From Methylobacterium sp. Leaf117 (GTDB taxonomy: Bacteria > Pseudomonadota > Alphaproteobacteria > Rhizobiales > Beijerinckiaceae): DNA of 64,000 bases. This document shows, one piece after another, positions 33,115 through 44,634 of the stretch. Under the pieces are notes generated by a model that saw only the letters and a program-made list of their open reading frames with translations, ran no database searches and was not told the origin of the DNA. Position 1 is the first letter of the stretch, and each line of letters begins with the position of its first letter. The translations under genes and the position numbers were made by a program. The stretch covers positions 71,380 through 135,379 of the forward strand of contig NZ_LMNL01000040.1 of the NCBI RefSeq assembly GCF_001422985.1, written 5' to 3'.

Positions 33115-34005
33115 TCAGCCGGCGAGACGGAAAGCCGGTTCGATCAGGCCGCGAACGCCGACATTGACGAGGAGCGTACGCCCGTGTTCCGGATCGCGGG
33201 CCTTCGCATCGTCGTCCATGCCCTCGTAGGCCGTCGTCACGAGCAGCCGGTCGAGGTCGCGCCCGACGAAGGTTGGACAGGTCGGCTGCTGGGCTGGGAC
33301 CGGGACGGTGCGGACGCGCTCGCCCGCGGGGCTGTAGGCGTCGAGGCAGCCCGCGCCGAAGCGAGCGGTCCAGATCAGCCCTTCGGCGTCCACGGCGGCA
33401 CCGTCGACGCCGCCTTTCCCGCCCCTGTGGTCATAGTGCGTCTCGGGCTCGGCCACGGGCAGGCCCGTGGCGGAGTTCAGGGCGACGCGCCTCAGCAAGC
33501 CCTCCTCAGTATCGACGAAGTAGCCGGTCGACCCGTCCGGAGAGAAGGCAATCCCGTTCGGCGTGGTCAACCCGCCGTAGAGCTGTGTGATGTGTGTCCC
33601 CGCCACATGATAGATCGCACCGCGCCCGGACTCAGCGTCCAACCCCATGGTTCCGATCCAGAGAGCGCCGCTCGGATGTACGCGTCCGTCATTGGACCGC
33701 GTGCCGGGATCGTCCGCCTCCAGGGGGGCGTATAGGGTCAGCCGTCCGTCCGCGACGGTTCGGACGTAGAGACCGTTCTCGGCTGAGAGCAGTTGACGGT
33801 CGGCATCGATCGCCGCGACGTCACTCGCCATGAGGGGAAGTGCGTGAACTTGGGCGGGCTGAGCCTCCGCGGCCAACGATCGCTCGAACAGCCGCCGTTC
33901 GAGGATGTCGACCCACCATATGGTATCGGTCTCCGGCTCGTAGCTCGGCCCCTCACCGAGATGGCACCGAGACAAGTCCAAGATAATTGATGATACAGGC
34001 AGCAA
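33115..34005 (-). CDS. SMP-30/gluconolactonase-like beta-propeller protein
   Basis: A 296-residue SMP-30/gluconolaconase/LRE-like protein. Family marks include LGEGPSYEPETDTIWWVDIL (metal-ligand glutamate), NDGRVHPSGALWIGTMG and TTPNGIAFSPDGSTGYFVDT. Likely a metal-dependent sugar-lactone hydrolase. The annotated start is TTG at 34005; the true start could be slightly different. Upstream of the GH15 gene with 77 bases between. Confidence 0.88.
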   Translation of the reverse strand: MLPVSSIILDLSRCHLGEGPSYEPETDTIWWVDILERRLFERSLAAEAQPAQVHALPLMASDVAAIDADRQLLSAENGLYVRTVADGRLTLYAPLEADDPGTRSNDGRVHPSGALWIGTMGLDAESGRGAIYHVAGTHITQLYGGLTTPNGIAFSPDGSTGYFVDTEEGLLRRVALNSATGLPVAEPETHYDHRGGKGGVDGAAVDAEGLIWTARFGAGCLDAYSPAGERVRTVPVPAQQPTCPTFVGRDLDRLLVTTAYEGMDDDAKARDPEHGRTLLVNVGVRGLIEPAFRLAG

Positions 34006-34547
34006 AACGTTGATCCCAACACGCCGACGCTGGGAGACGCACCGCTTCGGACGATGTTCCCAATCTGCGACCGTAAGTCCAAGGATGATTCTGCACGAAC
34101 ATCAGCATATTTTAATCCGCCCGGCGAATACGATGAGTGATATAGTTTCACGATCGGCTGTTTATTGATGTCAAAATCAGATTCACTTATAACTTTTGTT
34201 TATGGTGAAAAACACACCCAATAAATAAGTATACGTAAAAACTCAATAAACCTGATGCAGGTGTTGGTCTGTTCTGGTTAAATGCTTCTGCCTTGCCGAC
34301 CAGCCTCCAAGCGGACGTTGCCGGCTTTTCAGAGGGTCGGAAGCGGTCTCCGCGGCTATGTCCGCTTCCTTGCATACGCCCTCCACAAGCGGAACGGCAG
34401 AAATCCACCCAGGGCGGAAGGGCTGGGTTCGTTCGAGAACGCCTATTTCCGGAACGGTATTATGTCGGGGTAACCGACTGCATCAAACGCGCTGCATTCC
34501 CGAAGCATGCATGGCCTCCTCAACTTTGCCGCCGAGGAGGCCGGGCT
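34006..34547. other. gene-free, AT-rich stretch with two inverted AAGCGGAC octamers
   Basis: 540 bases without a credible gene. The 34150-34250 part is distinctly AT-rich. AAGCGGAC at 34309-34316 and GTCCGCTT at 34360-34367 face each other with 43 bases between. It lies beside the tyrosine recombinase gene, so it could contain a recombination or attachment region, but no tRNA or direct repeat was found. Confidence 0.5.
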
Positions 34548-35180
34548 TCAGATTTCGGTCCCTTCGGCCAGAGCGAGCGCGTCTTCAACGTCCACGCCAA
34601 GGTAGCGTACCGTACTCTCGATTTTCGTATGCCCGAGCAGAATTTGCACAGCGCGCAAGTTGCCTGTTCGCTTATAGATCAACGCCGCCTTTGTTCGACG
34701 TAGGGAATGTGTTCCGTAGTCTTCGCGCCGGAGGCCTATACCTGTCACCCATTCATCTACCAGACGGGCGTACTGTCGGGTGCTTATGTGCGCTTTATGG
34801 TCGATCCGGCTGGGAAAAGCGTAATCATTAAGCCCGCCCCCTCGACACCCAAGCCAAGTCAGAATGCTGGTACGTGCTGGTTCAAGCAGTTCGAACTGTA
34901 CAGGCCGTCCAGTCTTTCGCTGAACGACGATGACCCGCGCCCGCACCCGCTCGCCGCTGACAAGCTCACCGATCTTCAATTTGACGATGTCACAACCGCG
35001 CAGCTTGCTGTCGATGGCGAGGTCAAACATGGCACGGTCGCGTACACGCCGCTTTCCGTCGAGCCAGAAACGGATGGCCCAAACCTGCTGAGGCTTGAGA
35101 GCGCGCTTGGCGCCGAGCTTCCGTCCTGCGTTCCACGGACGGCGGTTCTTGAAGGCTGGGTCGTGCTGTGAATGTCCCAT
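34548..35180 (-). CDS. tyrosine recombinase (integrase, FimB/XerD-like)
   Basis: A 210-residue tyrosine recombinase. All catalytic residues can be placed: R61 (SKLRGCDI), K89, H158-x-x-R161 in THSLRRTK, H184 in LLGHTK and the nucleophile Y193 in STVRYLG. It lacks the usual N-terminal core-binding domain, as in FimB/FimE-sized proteins, so it is a short, probably active recombinase. No partner excisionase, phage genes or transposon ends are nearby; gene-free DNA with degenerate repeats flanks it on both sides. Confidence 0.9.
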   Translation of the reverse strand: MGHSQHDPAFKNRRPWNAGRKLGAKRALKPQQVWAIRFWLDGKRRVRDRAMFDLAIDSKLRGCDIVKLKIGELVSGERVRARVIVVQRKTGRPVQFELLEPARTSILTWLGCRGGGLNDYAFPSRIDHKAHISTRQYARLVDEWVTGIGLRREDYGTHSLRRTKAALIYKRTGNLRAVQILLGHTKIESTVRYLGVDVEDALALAEGTEI

Positions 35181-35637
35181 TTCTTATCTCCCAACCGGCA
35201 GATGCCGGCAGGGAGAGAAAGGGCGCTGCGAACGTAGTCTGCGCACCACCGGTTCGACGTTCGGGATCTGTGCCACTCAGCGGCCAAGCCTAGAATGCAG
35301 CCCAACTGTGTCTAATCCAACCCGGTCATATAAGCAGGTACGAGGGCCGCCCGAAAGCGGACAGGGGTTAGGGTAAAGTTTAACGACGCATTTGACCGGC
35401 TGCGAACTTCCGCCCCGCCTCGATCAAGCTCATCGCGACTACGCTCCCGGCTGTCAAACCTATTATCCTCGTCTGTCATACCCTGGGCGTACTGCGCCAC
35501 ACAAAGGTCCCGATGGCGCACCGCCGGTCGAGGGCAGTGCCGTCACTGGTCTCGGTCACCTGCCCCGCGGCGTCCGCCTCCCGACGCAAGCTACAAAGGC
35601 TGCGGGGATGGCAGGTCGGCGCCCGCGATTCTCGGCC
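35181..35637. other. gene-free stretch between recombinase and tetR
   Basis: About 450 bases with only short, unsupported open frames. One AAGCGGAC octamer at 35355-35362. No hairpin with T tract recognised. Confidence 0.45.
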
Positions 35638-36213
35638 CTAAGCCGGCAGGAGCCCCGAGGTGCGGTAGCTTTCGATCAGGGCGTCGAATTGCGAGACGTC
35701 CGAACGGCTCCGGGCGTAGAGCTGGGCGCCGGACACTGCGGCGAAGATGGCCCGCGCCCGCGCCTCACTCTCCTTCGGCTTCACCGCCCCGGCCATCACC
35801 AGCACCTTGGCGAGCCAGGCGATGTTGACGTCGGCGAAGCCCTGCGTCTCCCGCTGCATGGCCTCCGGCAGGTTGGCGTACTCGGCCGACATGAAGCTGC
35901 ACAGGCATAGCCTGTTTCCGTCCTCAAGCGACCGGCGGAAGGTGCCTGGATAGAGCCGCAGGCATTCGAGCGGGTCGCCGGTCTTCTCCAGCATGGCGTC
36001 GAGCTCGACCGCGATGTCCTCCCAGTAGCGTCGCGCCACGGCGGCGCCGAGGTCAGCCTTGCTGGCGAAGTGGTGATAGATGCTCGCCGCCTTGATGCCG
36101 ACATCTGCGGCTAGGTCGCGATAGCTCAACCCGCCGTAGCCGTGCGCCTGCGCGGTCTTCCGTGCGGCGGCCAGGATCGTCTCCCTCGCGTTCGTGCTCA
36201 ACTCTGCCTCCAT
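35638..36213 (-). CDS. TetR-family transcriptional regulator
   Basis: A 191-residue TetR regulator. The helix-turn-helix is YRDLAADVGIKAASIYHHF (residues about 27-45), and the C-terminal ligand domain begins RLYPGTFRRS. It is divergent from the amidase gene at 36312. Two near-identical sites, CTACCAATCGTTAG and CTACCGAACGTTAG, lie in the 98-base gap, so it most likely represses itself and the amidase. Confidence 0.9.
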   Translation of the reverse strand: MEAELSTNARETILAAARKTAQAHGYGGLSYRDLAADVGIKAASIYHHFASKADLGAAVARRYWEDIAVELDAMLEKTGDPLECLRLYPGTFRRSLEDGNRLCLCSFMSAEYANLPEAMQRETQGFADVNIAWLAKVLVMAGAVKPKESEARARAIFAAVSGAQLYARSRSDVSQFDALIESYRTSGLLPA

Positions 36214-36229
36214 GTCGAAATCAAAATAC

Positions 36230-36243
36230 CTACCAATCGTTAG
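36230..36243. promoter_or_regulatory. operator-like site, copy 1, tetR side
   Basis: CTACCAATCGTTAG, 17 bases upstream of the tetR start. It matches copy 2 at 12 of 14 positions and has weak dyad symmetry (CTAnC..G.TAG), typical of a TetR operator. Confidence 0.6.
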
Positions 36244-36282
36244 TTAGGGATTGACGGCCAGAAAATCAACCCTAGGTCCAAC

Positions 36283-36296
36283 CTACCGAACGTTAG
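36283..36296. promoter_or_regulatory. operator-like site, copy 2, amidase side
   Basis: CTACCGAACGTTAG, 16 bases before the amidase ATG. Its start is 53 bases from the start of copy 1, about five helical turns, so the two sites face the same side of the DNA. Confidence 0.6.
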
Positions 36297-36311
36297 GCAG
36301 GAAAACCAGCC

Positions 36312-37718
36312 ATGACCCAGGACATCATATTCTCCGACGCCACCCGGCTCGCCGAGCTGGTCCGAACCAAGCAGCTCTCGCCCGTCGAGGTCGTGCAGGC
36401 GCATCTCGACCGCATCCAGGCCGTCGACTCGAAGGTCAACGCCATCGTCACCGTCGCCGAAGGGGCACTCGCCGCCGCGAAGGAGGCTGAGGGGGCGGTC
36501 ATGGCGGGTGGCGATCTCGGCCCGCTCCACGGTATGCCCTTTACCGTGAAGGACTCCATCGACACCGCCGGGGTGATGACCCAGCGCGGCTCGCCGATCT
36601 TCAAGGGTCGCACCCCCGACGCCGATGCGACCAGCGTCGCCCGCCTGAAAAAGGCCGGCGGCATCCTGCTCGCCAAGACCAACCTGCCCGAGTTCTCCTA
36701 CTGGATCGAGAGCGACAACCTGCTCTCCGGCCGGTCGAACAACCCGTGGGCCCTCGACCGCACGCCCGGCGGCTCCAGCGGCGGCGAGTCGGCGGCCATC
36801 GCAGCGGGCATGTCGCCGCTTGGGCTCGGCACCGACCTCGCCATCTCGGTCCGCGGCCCGGCCGCCCAGACCGGCATCGTCTCTCTGAAGGCGACCCACG
36901 GACGCGTGCCGATGACAGGCATCTGGCCGCGGGCGCCCCGCCGCTTCTGGCACGTCGGCCCGATGGCCCGCTCAATCCGTGACCTCGCGCTCGCCTTCTC
37001 GCAACTCGCCGGCCCCGACGGGCAGGACGCGTTCGCGAGCAGCACCGTCCCGTTCGACGCCGGCCTCGGTGCCGCGTCCGACCGGAAGCTGCGCGTCGGC
37101 TGGATGATCGGACCGGGCTTCGGGCCCATCGACACGCAGGTCGCGGCGACCGTCAAGGCGGCGGCCGAGGCTCTAAGGGGGGAGGGTCATCACGTCGAGG
37201 AGGTGCGCATCCCGGCGCTGGAGCGCGACTTCGCCCTCGACGTGTTCAACAAGCTCCACGTCATGGAGATGAAGCCGGCCTTCCGCGAGGCCACCACCGG
37301 CCACGAGGACCAGATGTACAGGATGGCCAAGACGATGCTGTCGCTGCCCGACACGTCGGTGGAAGACTACATCGCGGCCGAGCAGGCGGCAGAGCGGCTC
37401 CGAGACGGCTACGCGGCCTATTTCCGGGACTTCGACGTGCTCCTGACCCCGGTGCTGCCCGTCCCCGCGCACAAGCACGGCATCCAGGACCTCGTCGTCA
37501 ACGGCGAGACGGTTGACCTGACCTACCTGCAGGGCGCGACCGTGCCCCTGAACGTGACGGGTTTGCCGGGGCTGTCGATGCGCTTCGGGACGAGCCGCGA
37601 GGGGCTTCCGATCAACGTGCAGCTGGTGGGAAGCTGGCAGGCGGAGACGACCCTCCTACGCGCCGCCTCGGTGCTGGAGGCGGTGAGCCCGGTCCGTGGG
37701 CTGCATCCGAGCCTCTGA
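36312..37718 (+). CDS. amidase (amidase signature family)
   Basis: A 468-residue amidase-signature hydrolase. The Lys-cisSer-Ser triad can be placed at K80 (FTVKDSIDTAG), the GGSSGG serine near residue 155-156, and S179. The stretch around the nucleophile reads GTDLAISVRGPAAQTG where most members have GSDIGGSIR, so the oxyanion-hole glycines are changed. Substrate unknown. It is divergent from its probable repressor tetR and followed by a strong hairpin. Confidence 0.9.
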   Translation: MTQDIIFSDATRLAELVRTKQLSPVEVVQAHLDRIQAVDSKVNAIVTVAEGALAAAKEAEGAVMAGGDLGPLHGMPFTVKDSIDTAGVMTQRGSPIFKGRTPDADATSVARLKKAGGILLAKTNLPEFSYWIESDNLLSGRSNNPWALDRTPGGSSGGESAAIAAGMSPLGLGTDLAISVRGPAAQTGIVSLKATHGRVPMTGIWPRAPRRFWHVGPMARSIRDLALAFSQLAGPDGQDAFASSTVPFDAGLGAASDRKLRVGWMIGPGFGPIDTQVAATVKAAAEALRGEGHHVEEVRIPALERDFALDVFNKLHVMEMKPAFREATTGHEDQMYRMAKTMLSLPDTSVEDYIAAEQAAERLRDGYAAYFRDFDVLLTPVLPVPAHKHGIQDLVVNGETVDLTYLQGATVPLNVTGLPGLSMRFGTSREGLPINVQLVGSWQAETTLLRAASVLEAVSPVRGLHPSL

Positions 37719-37727
37719 CGGGTGCGA

Positions 37728-37755
37728 CCGGGGCCGAAGATCTGTCCGGCCCCGG
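37728..37755. terminator. GC-rich hairpin after amidase gene
   Basis: CCGGGGCCG and CGGCCCCGG form a perfect 9-base stem with a 10-base loop, 10 bases after the amidase stop codon. No T run follows, so termination efficiency is uncertain. Confidence 0.55.
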
Positions 37756-38086
37756 ACCACTGGGAGGGCGGGATCGTACGGCGGCGGTCGATGACGGGAC
37801 AGGCGGGCTTCGACTGAAAGACGCTGGGGCCGCGGGACCGACCAGTCCCTCTCGAGGGCAGCTGTCGACCCGACCCGTCGTCCCAACCGCCTCCGGGACA
37901 ACCGCTGGGTCGCTGAATCGCCGATCTCGACATTCGTTCGGGTCGACAATCCGCGACGGCCTCATGATCCCAGCAGCACGGGCGTGATGTGCGCGTCATG
38001 CCGCTGCGCCGAAGGAAGCAGCACGCTATGAGACGGCCTAGCACGGCGGCGCGGGGCCGCCCATCGCGACATCCCGGGAGACACCC
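37756..38086. other. intergenic, upstream of MDR gene, nothing recognised
   Basis: About 330 bases without a supported gene; presumably contains the promoter of the dehydrogenase at 38087. No repeat seen. Confidence 0.4.
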
Positions 38087-39109
38087 ATGCGTGCCGTTAC
38101 CTACACCGAAGGCGCCCGGATCGATGCGCCGGACGCCCTCCTCGACACCACCTTTCCCGATCCTGTTCCGACCGGACGCGACCTTCTCGTGCAGGTGGAG
38201 GCGGTCTCGGTGAACCCGATCGACACCAAGGTGCGCCAGGGCGCCTACAAGCAGGGCTGCGAGCCGAAGGTCCTCGGCTGGGATGCGGCCGGAACCGTGG
38301 TCTCGGTCGGACCGGAGGCGCGCCTGTTCAAGCCCGGCGACGCGGTGTTCTACGCCGGTGCGCTCGACCGGCCGGGCAGCAACGCCGCGTTCCAGTGCGT
38401 GGACGAGCGCCTCGTCGGTACCAAGCCGGCCACCCTCGATTTCGCCGCCGCAGCAGCGCTACCGCTCACCGCGCTGACCGCCTGGGAGATGCTGTTCGAC
38501 CGACTCGACGTCGCCAGGCCCGTGCCGGGTGCCGCCCCCGCGATCCTGATCGTCGGCGGCGCCGGCGGTGTCGGCTCGATCGCGATCCAGCTCGCCCGGC
38601 AGCTCACGGACCTCACCGTGATCGCCACGGCCTCGCGCCCCGAGACGGCGCAATGGTGCCGCGACCTCGGCGCCCACCACGTGATCGACCATGCCAAGCC
38701 CCTCGCCGCCGAGATGGCGGCGCTCGGTCTTCCCGGGGCGCCCGGGTTCGTGTTCGCGACGACGCAGACTGGTACGCATCTCCCGCAGATCATCGAGCTT
38801 CTCGCGCCGCAGGGACGCCTCGGCCCGATCGACGATCCCGAGACCCTGGACGTGATGCCGCTCAAGCCCAAGAGCCTGTCGCTGCACTGGGAGCTGATGT
38901 TCACCCGCTCGCTGTTCCAGACCGCCGACATGGAACGGCAGCACGCGATCCTGACCGAGATCGCCCGCCTGATCGATGCGGGACGGCTGCGCACGACGTT
39001 GAGCGAGACCTTCGGTCCGATCGACGCCGCCAACCTAGCACGCGCCCACGCGCTCATCGAGAGCGGGAAGGCGAAGGGCAAGGTCGTCCTCGCCGGGTTC
39101 AGCGACTAA
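38087..39109 (+). CDS. medium-chain alcohol dehydrogenase/quinone reductase-like protein (MDR superfamily)
   Basis: A 340-residue MDR protein of the zinc-type alcohol dehydrogenase-like subgroup. The N-terminal GroES-like fold (VSVNPIDTKVRQGAY) is followed by a Rossmann fold with IVGGAGGVGSIAIQLARQL. Catalytic-zinc cysteines are absent, matching quinone oxidoreductase-like members that use NADPH. GGGAGACACCC precedes the ATG. It may detoxify quinones or enones; nothing in the context is decisive. Confidence 0.9.
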   Translation: MRAVTYTEGARIDAPDALLDTTFPDPVPTGRDLLVQVEAVSVNPIDTKVRQGAYKQGCEPKVLGWDAAGTVVSVGPEARLFKPGDAVFYAGALDRPGSNAAFQCVDERLVGTKPATLDFAAAAALPLTALTAWEMLFDRLDVARPVPGAAPAILIVGGAGGVGSIAIQLARQLTDLTVIATASRPETAQWCRDLGAHHVIDHAKPLAAEMAALGLPGAPGFVFATTQTGTHLPQIIELLAPQGRLGPIDDPETLDVMPLKPKSLSLHWELMFTRSLFQTADMERQHAILTEIARLIDAGRLRTTLSETFGPIDAANLARAHALIESGKAKGKVVLAGFSD

Positions 39110-39368
39110 GCCGACAGGTGAAGCGTCCCGGTTTTGGAGCTGGGACGCATCCTGCCCCACAGGCCTTCGCGTCGCGGCCGGGACCAAAGCTCTTTCGACA
39201 TCTGCCCTGAGGCCGCAGCTACGCGAAAGCGGACCTGCGGGGATACACCCCAAGCCGACGTTCCGCTGGCGACCCAACCCGGTTGTAGATGCGGCCGCAA
39301 TGGCCGTCGGATTGCAGACCACAACGACCGGTCTTCTCGGAACCCGGACGAGGCGAGATCTCCTCGTC

Positions 39369-41421
<2,053 letters not shown>

Positions 41422-41435
<14 letters not shown>

Positions 41436-42813
41436 GGTAGTTGCCCAGCAGAACGTTATCGAGGCGTGCGATGGCGTCCTCCACCAGCACGGCGGCGGAG
41501 AAGTAGCGGGTCACCAGGTGCGAGGCGATGGAATGGTCGTTGGTGCCCATGTAGCGCACCGACAGGCCCGGCTCGATCTCACCGGTGACGCCGGACTTCT
41601 GCAGGCCGACCACGCCCTGCTCGCCCTCGCCGACGCGCAGCAGCAGGATCGAGGTGGTCTGGGCACCGCTGACCGGATCGATGTCGATCGGCAGCTTGTC
41701 GCTCGGCACCAGCGGCACGCCGCGCCAGGTGATGAACGGCGCACCGAACAGGTGGATCACCACCGGGGGCACGCCGCGGCGGGTGGCTTCCCGGCCGAAG
41801 GCCGCGATGGCGCGGGGATGCGCCACGAAGAACGCGGGCTTCTTCCATACCAGCGTCAGCAGCTCGTCGAGGTCGTCCGGGGTCGGCGGGCCGCCGCGGG
41901 TGGGGATGCGCTGGCGTCCGCCGACCTCGTTCAGCAGGCCGAACTCGGAATTGTTGAGCAGCTCCCACTCCTCCCGCTCCTTCACGGCATCGACCGTGAG
42001 GCGAATCTGCTCGCGCAGCTGATCGATCTCGTTGGAGTAGAGGTCGGTGACGCGGGTGTGGGTGTTGAGGATCGTCTGGATCGTGGAGAGGTGGTACTCG
42101 CGCGGGTCGATCTCGTAATCCACGAAGGTGGTGGGCAGGCGCGGCGCGCCGGTCTGCACGGCGAGGAGCTCGATGCCCTGCTCGCCGTGGCTGTTGGTGT
42201 GACCCTTCAGGCGATCACGCTCCTCGACATACTGCGCGATGCGATTCTTGACGGCGTCGTCGTCCAGGGCCGCCCGGTCGAGGGTCAGCAGCGTGACGGC
42301 CGAGAGCGCCTTGACGGCGGGCGCGGGCTGGCCGTCGCCCGTGAGGGTGTCGTCGCCGAAGAAGTCGCCGCGTGTGGCGAGCCCCGAGCGCAGGCGGTTC
42401 TGGTAGGGGCCGGACAGGGACAGCTCGACGGTGCCGTCGACGACGATGGTCAGGCGGCGATCGCCCGCGCCACCGTCCGAGATCGTCTCGCCGGCGCTGT
42501 GCTTGCTCTCGGTGAACCGATCGGCGAGGGCCGCGAGTTCGGCATCGCCCAGCCGGCTGAACGGCGGCACGGCGCGTAAGGAAGCGGGGCTGATCGCGCG
42601 CCCCTTGTCGGCGTCGGCGAACGCGATGCGGCCGGGCTTGGCCAGCACGACGGCGCGCCGGTTCACGCGGTAGACGCCGCCATCCACGTTGACGAAGGGC
42701 AGGAGCCGCAGGAGCCAGCGCGGGGTGTTGGCGAGGTTCTGGACCGACGTGACGGTCGCCGTCGATAGATTGCGTGCTGCGGATGCGCCCACGCTCTGCC
42801 CCTGTCCGCTCAT
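41422..42813 (-). CDS. family 2 encapsulin shell protein with cyclic-nucleotide-binding-like domain
   Basis: A 463-residue HK97-fold shell protein. After an N-terminal arm (NLANTPRWLLRLLPFVNVDG) comes a Crp-like domain at about 79-185 (PPFSRLGDAELAALADRF, then FGDDTL), and then the SrpI-type shell domain from about 205 (YLSTIQTILNTHTR-like region, RYMGTNDHSIASHLVTRYFS near the end). The internal cNMP-type domain is the feature that defines subfamily 2B; simpler 2A shells lack it. The usual phosphate-binding arginine of the cassette is not seen (APAVKAL). Shell assembles as a protein cage around the desulfurase encoded next. Start ATG 42813 follows GGAGACGACCAACC; the frame is open to 42924. 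Confidence 0.92.
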
Positions 42814-43275
42814 GGTTGGTCGTCTCCGTCTGGATTGTCGGGTGATGGCGTGCGAATCCGGCCATGGATCGGCGCGGCCACAGTCGAGCGACTGCGCGCT
42901 CAAGAATAACGCTGCAGCGACCACATCTAATTATTGTCATATCCGGCGCGATTATTTGCACTGCGCTGGATGTAATGCGGTACTAATCGTGTTGGCGACC
43001 CAGCGTCAATGGAATAATATTCTAAAATATAGCCTGTATTAGACGAATATAACTATGATTCGCTCGTATGCAGAATAGGTTGCTTATGCGATGGATAAAT
43101 AGAGAATACCATTCTCCAAAGAGGGTGATCTGGAGAAACGGTTGGAACAATCTGGTCCGTGAGCCATCCGCCTAGCAGGGGTGACCCGTGCACGCGGCAG
43201 GTCGCTGCGTTTGCCCTAGGATGGAAAGTCGGCTCCACCGAAGCCCTCGAGTCCGCCCGTCCGGCCCCCGAACCC
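42814..43275. other. AT-rich control region upstream of encapsulin
   Basis: 460 bases between the shell gene and cysE, both on the minus strand. The 42930-43130 part is markedly AT-rich compared with its surroundings. It holds a near-palindrome at 43102-43116 and must contain the encapsulin promoter. No gene is supported. Confidence 0.55.
43102..43116. promoter_or_regulatory. near-perfect palindrome GAGAATACCATTCTC
   Basis: GAGAAT and ATTCTC are inverted around a 3-base centre. It sits about 290 bases upstream of the encapsulin start and 160 bases after cysE. It could be an operator or, with flanking bases, a small hairpin ending cysE transcription. Confidence 0.4.
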
Positions 43276-44139
43276 TCAGATTCCGTCGCCGAAGAACTGG
43301 TCCATGGTCTGGGCGGGGTCCTCGGCGGCAGTGATTCGCGACACGACGCGGGCCGGCACGCCCGCCACGGTGGTGTGGGCTGGTACGTCGTGCAGGACGA
43401 CGGCCGCGGCGGCCACCTTCGCGCCCTCGCCGACCCGGATGTTGCCGAGCACCTTGGCGCCGACGCTGAGGAGCACGCCGCGCTCGATCTTCGGGTGGCG
43501 GTCGCCGCTCTCCTTGCCGTTGCCCCCGAGCGTCACCGATTGCAGGATTGAGACGTCGTCGGCGATCACCGTGGTCTCGCCGATGACGACGCCGGTGGCG
43601 TGGTCGATGAAGACACCCGAGCCAATCCGCGCCGCCGGGTGGATGTCGGCGCCGAACACCTCGGAGATCCGGCTCTGGATGTGCAGCGCCAGGGTTGCGC
43701 GGCCCTGGTGCCAGAGCCAGTGCGCCACCCGGTAGCCCTCCAGGGCGGCGAGCCCCTTGTAGAACAGGAAGGGGTCGAGGTAGCGCCGGCAGGTCGGGTC
43801 GCGCTCGCGGATGGCCACGAGGTCGCGCACGGCGTGCTCGCCCGCATGCGGGTCGGCCTCGAAGGCCGAGAGGCAGAGGTCGCGGGTGGAGAGCCGCGCG
43901 AGGTCGCCGTCGCCGAGGCGATGGGCGAGGCGGTAGGCGAAGGCGTGGACCAGGCTCGGCTGGTCGAGCACCGTCGCCTGGATGATGCCGGCATAGAGCG
44001 GCTCTTCGATCAGGGCCGCCTCCGCCTCGGCGCGCATCGCCCGCCAGACGTCCGAGCCGGCCGTGGTCTGGCTCACGCTGCGCAGGGGCGGGCGCAGGAG
44101 GTTGCTGGGACCGCGCGAGGCTTGGCTGCCGGCGGTCAT
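43276..44139 (-). CDS. cysE: serine O-acetyltransferase
   Basis: A 287-residue serine acetyltransferase: acetyl-CoA plus serine to O-acetylserine, the acceptor for sulfide in cysteine synthesis. The N-terminal helical domain (EEPLYAGIIQATVL, FLFYKGLAALEGYRVAHWLW) and left-handed beta-helix hexapeptides (GVFIDHATGVVIGETTVI, VTLGGNGKESGDRHPKI) are typical of CysE, including the catalytic His in DHATG. It lies just upstream of the encapsulin-desulfurase pair on the same strand, linking cysteine production to cysteine desulfuration. Confidence 0.93.
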   Translation of the reverse strand: MTAGSQASRGPSNLLRPPLRSVSQTTAGSDVWRAMRAEAEAALIEEPLYAGIIQATVLDQPSLVHAFAYRLAHRLGDGDLARLSTRDLCLSAFEADPHAGEHAVRDLVAIRERDPTCRRYLDPFLFYKGLAALEGYRVAHWLWHQGRATLALHIQSRISEVFGADIHPAARIGSGVFIDHATGVVIGETTVIADDVSILQSVTLGGNGKESGDRHPKIERGVLLSVGAKVLGNIRVGEGAKVAAAAVVLHDVPAHTTVAGVPARVVSRITAAEDPAQTMDQFFGDGI

Positions 44140-44193
44140 GCGGATAGGCTCATGCGGATCGCGAGGTCCGGGCGGTGCGCGGCGGCATCGGCC

Positions 44194-44385
44194 TCACCCG
44201 ACGCGCTGGAACAGAGCGGCGATGTAGCCCACCAGGAGGCCGTGCCCCTCGAACTGCACGTCCACCACCTGCGCCCCGTCCCGGGCCGGCAGGACGTCGA
44301 CGATGCGACCGGTGGCGTGGCGCCAGATGCCGAGGGCATCGGCCACGTCGAGCCGGGCGAACACAACCTGATCTCCGAGAACCAT
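44194..44385 (-). CDS. small hypothetical protein
   Basis: A 63-residue protein made of short strands (DQVVFARLDVADALG, IVDVLPARDGAQVVDVQFEG), like a small SH3/KOW-type barrel. It is placed 54 bases before cysE in the same direction and shares its sulfur context, but no family was recognised. A/G-rich GGAGAAAACG precedes the ATG at 44385, so translation is likely. Confidence 0.65.
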   Translation of the reverse strand: MVLGDQVVFARLDVADALGIWRHATGRIVDVLPARDGAQVVDVQFEGHGLLVGYIAALFQRVG

Positions 44386-44634
44386 CGTTTTCTCCGGTCT
44401 GTACGTCGTCGCTCGAGGAGGGTGGCGAGGGGGTGCCGGTGGCGCGGTCCGGGGTCCGCGAGCGGGCCGTCGCGGGGCGCGGACGGGAGGGGCCGCGCCT
44501 CGGGGAAGTGTGCCGATCCGGGGCCTCCAGGGTCAATGAGAGCGGTTTCCAAAGATCGCCCGCCCGCGGGCACAGCCTTCCTCCCGAACGGGTCCCGGGA
44601 GCAGGCTTGTCCTGCGCGGGCGATTCCGGCCGGC

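Noticed and set aside
34006..36213. Prophage or integrative element around the recombinase
   Set aside because: No tRNA, attachment repeats, excisionase, or structural or transfer genes are present within the neighbouring DNA.
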